Below, one piece after another: positions 6,959 through 12,998 of a stretch of DNA of 17,695 bases. Under the pieces are notes generated by a model, which worked only from the letters and a program-made list of their open reading frames with translations, searched no databases and had not been told where the DNA came from. The stretch comes from an uncultured Lachnospiraceae bacterium (GTDB lineage Bacteria > Bacillota > Clostridia > Lachnospirales > Lachnospiraceae). The translations under genes were made by a program, and so were the position numbers. Location: assembly GCA_934394615.1 (NCBI GenBank), contig CAKRRJ010000050.1, forward strand, positions 1 through 17,695, read 5' to 3'. The stretch's first letter is position 1. Every line of letters begins with the position of its first letter.

Positions 6959-7609
6959 ATGATGGAACGATATAAGATCCTTTTTGAAGGCGGAGAGGGC
7001 GAACTGACCGAGAAAAAATCCCGCTTCATTGCCACCACAAGACCGGTGGAGAGCGAGGAAGAGGCAGTGGCCTTTATTGATGAAATGAAAAAGAAATACT
7101 GGGATGCCAGACATAACTGTTCGGCTTATGTGATCGGTGAGCGGGGACAGGTGCAGCGCTGCAGCGACGACGGCGAGCCGGCGCAGACCGCAGGCCGCCC
7201 GATGTTAGACGTGCTGCTAGGCGCGGAAGTAAAAAATATCTGCGTGGTGGTGACCCGTTACTTTGGCGGAACCCTGCTTGGCACCGGCGGACTGGTGCGG
7301 GCCTACTCCGGCGCGGTACAGGAAGGCTTAAAAAACAGTGTGATCGTGGAAAAATGCCCGGGCGTGGAATTAAAGATCCATACCGATTACAATGGCATCG
7401 GCAAGATCCAGTATATTACGGCGCAGATGGAGATTCCGGTTCTGGATACCCAGTACACCGACGCGGTGGATGTAGTCTGCATGGTGCCGCTCGAAAAAGA
7501 AGGTTCCCTGGTGGCGCAGATCACCGAGAAAACCGGAGGAAAAGCGGTTATGACCCGGGAAAAAGAGTGCTATTACGGATTTGCGGACGGCGAACTGGTT
7601 CTGTTTTAA
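6959..7609 (+). CDS. YigZ/YvyE family protein (IMPACT/UPF0029 family)
   Basis: 216 aa, the normal length for bacterial YigZ/YvyE. The N-terminal IMPACT domain (about 1-125) shows EKKSRFIA, YWDARHNCSAYVIG, the SDDGEPAQTAGRPML block and the family signature LLGAEVKNICVVVTRYFGGTLLGTGGL (about 86-112). The C-terminal part (about 140-210) fits the DUF1949-type ferredoxin-like domain. The eukaryotic relative IMPACT binds the translation regulator GCN1; the bacterial role is not settled. There are two consecutive ATGs (6959, 6962); AGGAAG at 6946-6951 serves either. The gene is followed by its neighbour's promoter, and I see no clear terminator directly after the stop. Confidence 0.93.
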   Translation: MMERYKILFEGGEGELTEKKSRFIATTRPVESEEEAVAFIDEMKKKYWDARHNCSAYVIGERGQVQRCSDDGEPAQTAGRPMLDVLLGAEVKNICVVVTRYFGGTLLGTGGLVRAYSGAVQEGLKNSVIVEKCPGVELKIHTDYNGIGKIQYITAQMEIPVLDTQYTDAVDVVCMVPLEKEGSLVAQITEKTGGKAVMTREKECYYGFADGELVLF

Positions 7610-7649
7610 ATTTTAAACAGAAAAAAGCTCTGTGATGAGGAAAAAACTC

Positions 7650-7678
7650 TTGCAATCCGTTATGTGGAATGCTATATT
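7650..7678 (+). promoter_or_regulatory. Promoter for the typA leader
   Basis: TTGCAA (7650-7655), a 17-bp spacer, then TATATT (7673-7678). Transcription should start near 7685, giving a leader of about 155 nt before typA that contains the terminator at 7702-7737. Confidence 0.65.
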
Positions 7679-7701
7679 AATAAATTGTGATGAATGACGT
7701 G

Positions 7702-7737
7702 AAACTAAGGACCTGGCAACAAGTCCTTAGTTTTTTT
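7702..7737 (+). terminator. Intrinsic terminator/attenuator in the typA leader
   Basis: An 11-bp perfect stem, AAACTAAGGAC (7702-7712) with GTCCTTAGTTT (7723-7733), has a 10-nt loop and a T7 run (7731-7737). It stands about 20 nt after the predicted start site of the typA promoter, not directly after the yigZ stop (7609). It may therefore attenuate typA, although it would also stop read-through from yigZ. Confidence 0.85.
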
Positions 7738-7751
7738 ACAAGGTATATCGA

Positions 7752-7813
7752 GAACGTGCCAGTGACACGTTCGAAGATTGAAAGCTGATGAGAATGCGCC
7801 GGTGCGCATTTTC
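7752..7813 (+). other. Two further hairpins in the typA leader
   Basis: GAACGTG (7752-7758) pairs with CACGTTC (7766-7772) around a 7-nt loop. GAGAATGCGC (7790-7799) pairs with GCGCATTTTC (7804-7813) around a CGGT tetraloop, with one G-U pair. The second ends about 12 nt before the GAGGAAG ribosome binding site of typA. Neither matches a riboswitch I recognise. Confidence 0.5.
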
Positions 7814-7840
7814 GCCTAGAGAAAGAGGAAGATTACAACT

Positions 7841-9670
7841 ATGAAAATGAAGAGAGAAGACATCCGTAACATCGCGATCATTGCCCATGTTGACCACGGT
7901 AAAACGACCCTGGTAGACGAGCTGTTAAAGCAGAGCGGCGTATTCCGTGCAAATCAGGAAGTGGCAGAGCGTGTCATGGACTCCAACGATATCGAGCGTG
8001 AGCGCGGAATCACCATCCTTTCCAAGAATACCGCAGTATTTTATAAAGATAAGAAGATCAACATCATCGACACCCCAGGACATGCAGACTTCGGCGGCGA
8101 GGTAGAGCGAGTTCTGAAGATGGTAAACGGTGTTATCCTGGTTGTAGACGCATATGAGGGACCGATGCCGCAGACCAAGTTCGTTCTGCAGAAAGCACTG
8201 GATCTGGATCTGTCCGTTATCGTGTGCATCAACAAGATCGACCGTCCGGAGGCAAGACCGACTGAGGTAATCGACGAAGTGTTAGAGCTGTTCATGGATC
8301 TGGACGCTTCCGACGAGCAGTTAGACTGCCCGTTCGTGTTCGCATCCGCCCGTGCCGGTTTCGCGAAGAAAGAGCTGGACGATCCGGAAGTAGATATGAG
8401 CCCGCTGTTTGAGACCATCGTAGACTACATCCCGGCTCCGGAGGGAGACCCGGAGGCAGATACCCAGATGCTGATCAGCACCATCGACTACAACGATTTC
8501 GTTGGCCGTATCGGTGTCGGCAAGATTGACAACGGAAGCCTGAAGGTAAACCAGGACTGTGTCATTGTAAACCATCATGATCCGGACAAGATGCGCAGAG
8601 TCAAGATTGGTAAACTGTACCAGTTCGATGGCTTAAAACGTGTTGAGGTTCAGGAAGCAACCATCGGTGACATCGTGGCAATTTCCGGTATCGCGGACCT
8701 GCACATCGGTGACACTCTGTGCTCCCCGGAGAATCCGGAGGCAATTCCGTTCCAGAAGATTTCCGAGCCGACCATTTCCATGAACTTCATGGTTAACGAC
8801 AGCCCGTTAGCAGGCCAGGAAGGAAAGTTTGTTACCTCCCGCCACATCAGAGAGCGTCTGTTCCGTGAGCTGAACACCGATGTCAGCCTGCGTGTAGAAG
8901 AGACCGATTCTCCGGACTGTTTCAAGGTATCCGGCCGTGGTGAGCTGCATCTGTCTGTCCTTATCGAGAATATGCGCCGTGAGGGCTTTGAGTTCGCGGT
9001 CAGCAAGGCTGAGGTTCTGTACAAATACAACGAGCGCAACCAGAAGTTAGAGCCGATGGAGCTGGCTTACGTGGACGTTCCGGAGGAGTTTACCGGTGCA
9101 GTTATCCAGAAACTGACCTCCAGAAAGGGTGAGCTGCAGGGCATGAGCCCGGCAAACGGAGGTTATACCCGTCTTGAGTTCTCCATCCCGTCCAGAGGCC
9201 TGATCGGTTACCGCGGTGAGTTCATGACCGATACCAAGGGTAACGGTATCATCAACACCATCTTCGATGGCTATGGTCCGTACAAGGGTGACTTAAGCTA
9301 CCGTAAGACTGGTTCCCTGATCGCTTACGAGAGCGGTGAGACCATCACCTACGGTCTGTTCAACGCACAGGAGCGCGGCATCCTCTTTGTAGGACCGGGC
9401 GAGAAGGTTTACTCCGGTATGGTAATCGGACAGAACCCGAAGACTGAGGATATCGAGGTAAATGTCTGCAAGACCAAGAAGCTGACCAACACCCGTTCCT
9501 CCAGCGCAGATGAGGCATTAAAGCTGGTTCCGAAGAAGATCATGAGCCTGGAGCAGTGCCTGGAGTTCATCGACACCGACGAGCTGCTTGAGGTAACTCC
9601 GGACAACCTGCGTATCCGCAAGAAAATCCTGGATCCGACCATGCGTAAGAGAGCATCCTTCAAAAAATAA
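7841..9670 (+). CDS. typA: Translational GTPase TypA/BipA
   Basis: 609 aa, full length. BipA is a ribosome-binding GTPase related to EF-G, involved in large-subunit assembly and in stress and low-temperature growth. The G domain is complete: G1 AHVDHGKTT (15-23), G2 RGITI (55-59), G3 DTPGHADFGGEV (from 77), G4 NKID (131-134) and G5 FASARAG. Beta-barrel and EF-G-like domains follow (FMVNDSPLAGQEGKFVTSRHI, SGRGELHLSVLIENMRREGFE). The BipA-specific C-terminal part includes YRGEFMTDTKGNGI and ends in a basic tail (RKRASFKK). The start at 7841 is supported by GAGGAAG (7825-7831) 9 bases upstream. Codon use is uniform (CGT, GGT, CTG), as in a highly expressed gene. It is monocistronic, behind a structured leader. 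Confidence 0.97.
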   Translation: MKMKREDIRNIAIIAHVDHGKTTLVDELLKQSGVFRANQEVAERVMDSNDIERERGITILSKNTAVFYKDKKINIIDTPGHADFGGEVERVLKMVNGVILVVDAYEGPMPQTKFVLQKALDLDLSVIVCINKIDRPEARPTEVIDEVLELFMDLDASDEQLDCPFVFASARAGFAKKELDDPEVDMSPLFETIVDYIPAPEGDPEADTQMLISTIDYNDFVGRIGVGKIDNGSLKVNQDCVIVNHHDPDKMRRVKIGKLYQFDGLKRVEVQEATIGDIVAISGIADLHIGDTLCSPENPEAIPFQKISEPTISMNFMVNDSPLAGQEGKFVTSRHIRERLFRELNTDVSLRVEETDSPDCFKVSGRGELHLSVLIENMRREGFEFAVSKAEVLYKYNERNQKLEPMELAYVDVPEEFTGAVIQKLTSRKGELQGMSPANGGYTRLEFSIPSRGLIGYRGEFMTDTKGNGIINTIFDGYGPYKGDLSYRKTGSLIAYESGETITYGLFNAQERGILFVGPGEKVYSGMVIGQNPKTEDIEVNVCKTKKLTNTRSSSADEALKLVPKKIMSLEQCLEFIDTDELLEVTPDNLRIRKKILDPTMRKRASFKK

Positions 9671-9725
9671 ATATTGCCAGATTTCCTAAAACCTGGTGTG
9701 GATTTTTCTAGTCAGACTATTTTTC

Positions 9726-9774
9726 GCCACACAGCCCCGTCTCTTTGCGGAGATGGAAGCTGTGTGGCATTTTT
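9726..9774 (+). terminator. Terminator after typA
   Basis: The 10-bp perfect stem GCCACACAGC (9726-9735) with GCTGTGTGGC (9759-9768) encloses a second stem, CCGTCTC with GAGATGG, and is followed by AT5 (9769-9774). It lies 38 bases before the MATE start codon, so it may also lie within that gene's leader if the MATE promoter is upstream of it. Confidence 0.88.
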
Positions 9775-9812
9775 CGTTTTATCAGACAACTCATTTGCGA
9801 AAGGAGACGATT

Positions 9813-11156
9813 ATGACAGATACATTCATGAAAGAAAAACCGGTCTTCCCGCTTTTAGTATCCATGGCGCTGCCGATGGTGGTGTCCATGCTGGTGAACT
9901 CCCTTTATAATATTATCGACAGTTTTTTTGTGGCGAAGATCAGTGAAGATGCCATGACGGCACTTTCTCTGGTTTACCCGGTGCAGAACTTTATCAGCGC
10001 GGCAGCGATCGGATTTGGCGTGGGCATCAATGCGCTGGTGTCGCTTTATCTGGGGGCAGGAGATAAGGAAAACGCCGGAAACGCGGCTGGACAGGGTCTT
10101 CTTTGCTGTCTGGTGCACGGTGTGGTTCTGGCGGTGCTTTCCCTGCTGCTTATGCCGTATTTTTTGACCATGTTCACGGATGACGCGGCGGTGAAAGCGC
10201 TGGCACTCCGCTATGTCCGCATCACGTTTTCCTTTGCTCCGGTCATTATGATGGAATTGTTCTTTGAGAAGATCTTTCAGGCGGTGGGACGCATGAAGGT
10301 GGCAATGGTGAGCCTGCTTTGCGGCTGTGTTTCCAATATCATCCTGGATCCGCTGATGATCTTTGGAACTGGTTTTTGCCCGGCTATGGGAATTGAGGGA
10401 GCAGCCATTGCCACCTGTATCGGACAGTTCTTTTCCCTGGTTGTTTACCTGGTGATGTATGTGGGAAAACCATTCCCGGTCAAATTCGGAAGAAGGGATT
10501 TGCGCCCGAATAAAAAGATTCTAGTGCGGCTTTACAGCATCGGCGTTCCGGCTATCCTGAATCTGGCGCTGCCGTCGCTTCTCATTTCCGCGCTAAACGG
10601 TATTCTGGCGGCATCCTCCGCCTGCTATGTGCTGGTGCTTGGCATTTATTACAAGCTCCAGACATTTCTGTACCTTCCGGCGAGCGGCATCGTACAGGGC
10701 CTGCGTCCGCTGATCGGCTACAACTACGGCGCAAAAGAAATGAAGCGCGTGCGCCGCCTCTTTGAACTGACTCTGGTGATGAGCGCCTGCATTATGGCGG
10801 TGGGAACACTTGCCTGCCTTTTCTTCTCCAGAGAACTGATGCAGATGTTTACAACGAACCCGGAGACAGTAGAGAAAGGCGCCCAGGCGCTCCGTGTGAT
10901 CTGCATGGGATTTCTGGTCTCTTCCGTGTCCGTCACGGCCTGCGGCGCGTTTGAGGGTCTTGGCATGGGCATGTCTTCCCTTGTCATTTCCCTGTGCCGA
11001 TACCTGATCGTGATCCTTCCGGCTGCCTGGATCTTAAACCGTGTCATGGGACCGGTTGGCGTATGGCATGGATTCTGGATCAGTGAGTGGCTTTCTGCTG
11101 TCGTTTCCGGTTGCCTGGTAGCGCGTTTTGCCGCCATTTGTCGAGCGAAACACTGA
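9813..11156 (+). CDS. MATE family multidrug/toxin efflux transporter
   Basis: 447 aa, the usual MATE length, with about 12 membrane helices in two similar halves. The N-terminus FPLLVSMALPMVVSMLVNSLYNIIDSFFVA carries the conserved N-terminal helix pattern, followed by LSLVYPVQNFISAAAIGFGVGINALVS. The second half begins near LRPNKKILVRLYSIGVPAILNLALPSLL and includes the GLRPLIGYNYGAKEMKRVRRLF loop, which is characteristic of the family. It would export cationic compounds using a Na+ or H+ gradient; the substrate cannot be read from the sequence. The start at 9813 is set by AAAGGAG (9800-9806), 6 bases upstream; the in-frame extension upstream runs through the typA terminator and is not real. 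No adjacent regulator gene is present. Confidence 0.93.
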   Translation: MTDTFMKEKPVFPLLVSMALPMVVSMLVNSLYNIIDSFFVAKISEDAMTALSLVYPVQNFISAAAIGFGVGINALVSLYLGAGDKENAGNAAGQGLLCCLVHGVVLAVLSLLLMPYFLTMFTDDAAVKALALRYVRITFSFAPVIMMELFFEKIFQAVGRMKVAMVSLLCGCVSNIILDPLMIFGTGFCPAMGIEGAAIATCIGQFFSLVVYLVMYVGKPFPVKFGRRDLRPNKKILVRLYSIGVPAILNLALPSLLISALNGILAASSACYVLVLGIYYKLQTFLYLPASGIVQGLRPLIGYNYGAKEMKRVRRLFELTLVMSACIMAVGTLACLFFSRELMQMFTTNPETVEKGAQALRVICMGFLVSSVSVTACGAFEGLGMGMSSLVISLCRYLIVILPAAWILNRVMGPVGVWHGFWISEWLSAVVSGCLVARFAAICRAKH

Positions 11157-11233
11157 ATAAAATTTCTCATTTTCCCATAAATATGATAATAGCTGAAAGC
11201 TATAAAAGAAATGGGAAGAGGAGAGAAAATACT

Positions 11234-11869
11234 ATGTCGGAAAAAGTGATCGAAAACAATAAGGTGAGTGTGATCGGAGAGATTATTTCCGGATTTACGT
11301 TCAGTCATGAGGTGTTTGGGGAAGGCTTTTATCTGGTGAATGTGGCGGTGAACCGCCTGAGCGAACAGGCCGATATCATCCCGCTCATGATCTCCGAACG
11401 CCTTCTGGACGTGAGAGAAGATTACATCGGCTGTACGGTGGAAGCCATCGGACAGTTCCGTTCCTATAACCGTCACGAGGGTGTGAAAAACCGCCTGGTG
11501 CTGTCGGTGTTTGTCCGTGAGATCCACTTTATGGAGAAATTTACGGATTACACCAAAACAAACCAGATTTTTCTGGACGGTTATATCTGCAAGGCTCCGG
11601 TGTACCGGAAAACACCGCTGGGACGCGAGATCGCGGACCTGCTGCTCGCGGTGAACCGTCCTTACGGCAAATCAGATTATATTCCCTGCATTGCCTGGGG
11701 CAGGAACGCGCGGTTCGCTTCCGGTTTTGAGGTCGGCACAAGAGTGCGTGTCTGGGGACGCGTACAGAGCCGGGAATACACGAAAAAGCTCAGTGAAACG
11801 GAATGCGAAAAGCGCGTGGCCTACGAGGTCTCCATCAGCAAGCTAGAATGCGGGGAGCCGGAAGAGTGA
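11234..11869 (+). CDS. SSB-like protein with two tandem OB folds
   Basis: 211 aa. The C-terminal half (about 109-205) is a recognisable single-stranded DNA-binding protein OB fold: NQIFLDGYICKAPVYRKTPLGREIADLLLAVNR, then SDYIPCIAWGRNAR and GTRVRVWGRVQSREY. The N-terminal half (about 8-100) repeats the same order in diverged form: NKVSVIGEI, VNVAVNR (35-41), ADIIP (46-50), then GQFRSY (73-78). The two copies are offset by about 101-102 residues, so this looks like an internal duplication. The normal acidic DDDIPF-type C-terminal tip that recruits partner proteins is missing; the chain ends CGEPEE. It is therefore probably not the main replicative SSB, and may be an SSB/PriB-like accessory. The start is set by GAGGAG (11218-11223), 10 bases upstream. 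Confidence 0.75.
   Translation: MSEKVIENNKVSVIGEIISGFTFSHEVFGEGFYLVNVAVNRLSEQADIIPLMISERLLDVREDYIGCTVEAIGQFRSYNRHEGVKNRLVLSVFVREIHFMEKFTDYTKTNQIFLDGYICKAPVYRKTPLGREIADLLLAVNRPYGKSDYIPCIAWGRNARFASGFEVGTRVRVWGRVQSREYTKKLSETECEKRVAYEVSISKLECGEPEE
11849..11862 (+). repeat. 14-bp direct repeat, copy 1 (end of the SSB-like gene)
   Basis: TGCGGGGAGCCGGA occurs here, encoding the last residues CGEPE of the SSB-like protein, and again exactly at 11996-12009 in the following spacer. A partial version (GAATGCGGAGC at 11937-11947) lies in the loop of the hairpin between them. Confidence 0.55.
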
Positions 11870-11875
11870 TAGATA

Positions 11876-11899
11876 GGAATTTTCTGAACTGAAAATTCC
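11876..11899 (+). repeat. Perfect 9-bp hairpin just after the SSB-like gene
   Basis: GGAATTTTC (11876-11884), a 6-nt loop, then GAAAATTCC (11891-11899). It begins 7 bases after the stop codon. No T run follows, so it is not a standard intrinsic terminator. Confidence 0.5.
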
Positions 11900-11921
11900 G
11901 TATGATGTAGTAATGGCAGCA

Positions 11922-11959
11922 GATTTTGCCGATTTGGAATGCGGAGCATCGGCAAAATC
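11922..11959 (+). repeat. Perfect 12-bp hairpin in the spacer
   Basis: GATTTTGCCGAT (11922-11933), a 14-nt loop, then ATCGGCAAAATC (11948-11959). Followed by CACAC rather than Ts. Together with the neighbouring hairpins, most of the 230-base spacer 11870-12099 can fold. Confidence 0.6.
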
Positions 11960-11965
11960 ACACGC

Positions 11966-11990
11966 TACTGTTTGCACAACGTGTGAACAG
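11966..11990 (+). repeat. 25-bp hairpin repeat, copy 1
   Basis: Begins TACTGTTTGC and ends GTGAACAG; a near copy lies at 12598-12622 (22 of 25 identical). It folds as a 10-bp stem with two central G-T pairs and a 3-nt loop (AAC). Flanking bases extend the stem (CACGCT at 11961-11966 with AGCGTG at 11992-11997). The two copies lie either side of the CobA-like gene. Confidence 0.7.
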
Positions 11991-11995
11991 CAGCG

Positions 11996-12009
11996 TGCGG
12001 GGAGCCGGA
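11996..12009 (+). repeat. 14-bp direct repeat, copy 2
   Basis: Exact second occurrence of TGCGGGGAGCCGGA, 147 bases after the first at 11849-11862. It overlaps the outer arm of hairpin-repeat copy 1 by two bases. Confidence 0.55.
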
Positions 12010-12025
12010 GGATGAGACTTGATGC

Positions 12026-12054
12026 TTGCAAATCACAGGCGAATGTGATAGGAT
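12026..12054 (+). promoter_or_regulatory. Candidate promoter for the CobA-like gene
   Basis: TTGCAA (12026-12031), a 17-bp spacer, then TAGGAT (12049-12054) preceded by TG (extended -10, TGATAGGAT). A 7-bp inverted repeat, CGAATGT (12040-12046) with ACATTCG (12064-12070), surrounds the -10 box and could be an operator. No cobalamin riboswitch is visible. Confidence 0.5.
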
Positions 12055-12099
12055 AAGGCAGAAACATTCGGATGCTAAGAAAAGCAGAGGTGCATAACG

Positions 12100-12582
12100 A
12101 TGAGTACAGGAAGACTAGAGGTCATCTGTGGAAAAGACAGTTCAGGAAAGACAGCGATGGCCCTTGGAAGAGCACTGCAGGCGCTCTCAGAGCATAAGAC
12201 CGTGATCGTGATCCAGTTTTTAAAGGGCAGCGAAAAGGCGGGAAATCTGGAAGTGTTAAAGCGTATGGAACCGGAGTTAAAGGTATTCCGCTTTGAGAAG
12301 GCAGACCGCTATTTTGCGGAGCTGAGTGAGGATGAGAAGCAGGATGCGGTTGTAAACATCCGCAACGGTTTAAATTACGCGAAGAAGGTCCTCACGACCG
12401 AAGAGTGCGATCTTCTGATCCTCGATGAGGCGCTTGGCCTTGTGGATCAGAACATTGTGACGGAGGAAGAACTGGAGTGCATTTTAAATTGCCGTGACCA
12501 GGTCAATGTGATTGTTACCGGCAAGGTACTCACGGAGGGCATCCGCCGCATGGCAGACAAAATCGAGTGCGTGGAAAGTTGA
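12100..12582 (+). CDS. Short CobA/CobO/BtuR-like P-loop protein (putative corrinoid adenosyltransferase)
   Basis: 160 aa. The fold order fits the CobA/CobO/BtuR family, which transfers adenosyl from ATP to cob(I)alamin or its precursors: a P-loop near the N-terminus (CGKDSSGKTAMALGRAL, 10-18 core), TVIVIQFLKG (34-43), the ELEVLKR-type segment and FRFEK, a Walker B strand DLLILDEALGLVD (104-116) and NVIVTGKVLTEGIRRMAD (136-153). Two oddities are visible. The P-loop reads GKDSSGKT rather than the usual G-GKGKTT. The chain also stops at KIECVES, without the C-terminal KHP(Y/F) extension. It could be a diverged paralogue with another substrate. The start is supported by AGAGGTG (12086-12092), 7 bases upstream. 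No other cobalamin genes are nearby. Confidence 0.65.
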   Translation: MSTGRLEVICGKDSSGKTAMALGRALQALSEHKTVIVIQFLKGSEKAGNLEVLKRMEPELKVFRFEKADRYFAELSEDEKQDAVVNIRNGLNYAKKVLTTEECDLLILDEALGLVDQNIVTEEELECILNCRDQVNVIVTGKVLTEGIRRMADKIECVES

Positions 12583-12597
12583 AAGTATGTTTGCGGT

Positions 12598-12622
12598 TAC
12601 TGTTTGCGCAGCGCGTGAACAG
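12598..12622 (+). repeat. 25-bp hairpin repeat, copy 2
   Basis: Near copy of 11966-11990. It starts 16 bases after the stop of the CobA-like gene. The core stem is extended by GTTA (12596-12599) with TGAC (12623-12626) and further out by ATGTT (12587-12591) with AACAT (12628-12632). No T run follows. It ends 18 bases before the -35 box of the dapA promoter. Confidence 0.7.
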
Positions 12623-12639
12623 TGACGAACATCCGCGGC

Positions 12640-12668
12640 TTGACAATTACCGGTGTTAATGCTAGTAT
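12640..12668 (+). promoter_or_regulatory. Promoter of the dapA-dapB operon
   Basis: Perfect -35 TTGACA (12640-12645), a 17-bp spacer, then TAGTAT (12663-12668). The start site would be near 12675, about 10 nt before the riboswitch P1 helix. Confidence 0.75.
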
Positions 12669-12683
12669 TATACATAAACAGGC

Positions 12684-12850
12684 AAGTAGAGGTTGCGCGA
12701 AGCATGAGTAAAGGATTGGATGCACCAGAAGCAGAAGATGGTCCTTTGAAAGGGTGGGCGCCGAAGGTAATAAGACGGTCTGGACGTCATTTATCTGGGT
12801 GCAGGGTGAAGAATCCTGTGACTGTCATCCTACCGGATGGAGAGCTACTT
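12684..12850 (+). promoter_or_regulatory. Lysine riboswitch (L box)
   Basis: The conserved L-box landmarks are present in order: AAGTAGAGGTTGCGC at the 5' end, GAGTAAAGGA, a GGGCGCCGAAGG core, CTGGACG...ATCTGGG, and GGAGAGCTACTT at the 3' end. P1 is AAGTAG (12684-12689) with CTACTT (12845-12850). The location directly upstream of dapA, the first committed enzyme of lysine synthesis, agrees. The downstream terminator and an alternative pairing (12848-12854 with 12872-12878) show transcriptional control: bound lysine keeps P1 closed and lets the terminator form. The 12583-12998 gene-free stretch is accounted for by hairpin copy 2, the promoter, this riboswitch, its terminator and a short dapA leader. 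Confidence 0.93.
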
Positions 12851-12876
12851 AAAGCAGAAAGCACATAGCGACTTTA

Positions 12877-12912
12877 AGGGGGCTGACCAAAATTTGTCAG
12901 CCCCCTGTTTTT
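12877..12912 (+). terminator. Riboswitch-controlled terminator
   Basis: An 11-bp stem, AGGGGGCTGAC (12877-12887) with GTCAGCCCCCT (12896-12906), has an 8-nt loop and then GT5 (12907-12912). Its 5' base overlaps the antiterminator strand CTTTAAG (12872-12878), so the two structures compete. Confidence 0.92.
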
Positions 12913-12998
12913 ATGTGTATATTTGATTCTGCACAGGCTCTGACTGGCATTTGCCGGTTTTCAGATTACAGAGGAAGAACAATAAGGAGGAAAATAAC

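Noticed and set aside
6806..7114. N-terminal extension of the PBP frame by 103 codons
   Set aside because: It overlaps the 5' end of the well-supported YigZ gene and both promoters, and the internal ATG at 6805 has a strong ribosome binding site followed by a normal PBP N-terminus.
11870..12099. Cobalamin riboswitch upstream of the CobA-like gene
   Set aside because: The B12-box type core (GCCACTG) is not present; the hairpins there do not match the known aptamer.
12653..12868. Plus-strand open frame of 71 codons
   Set aside because: It lies inside the lysine riboswitch; the bases are explained by RNA structure.
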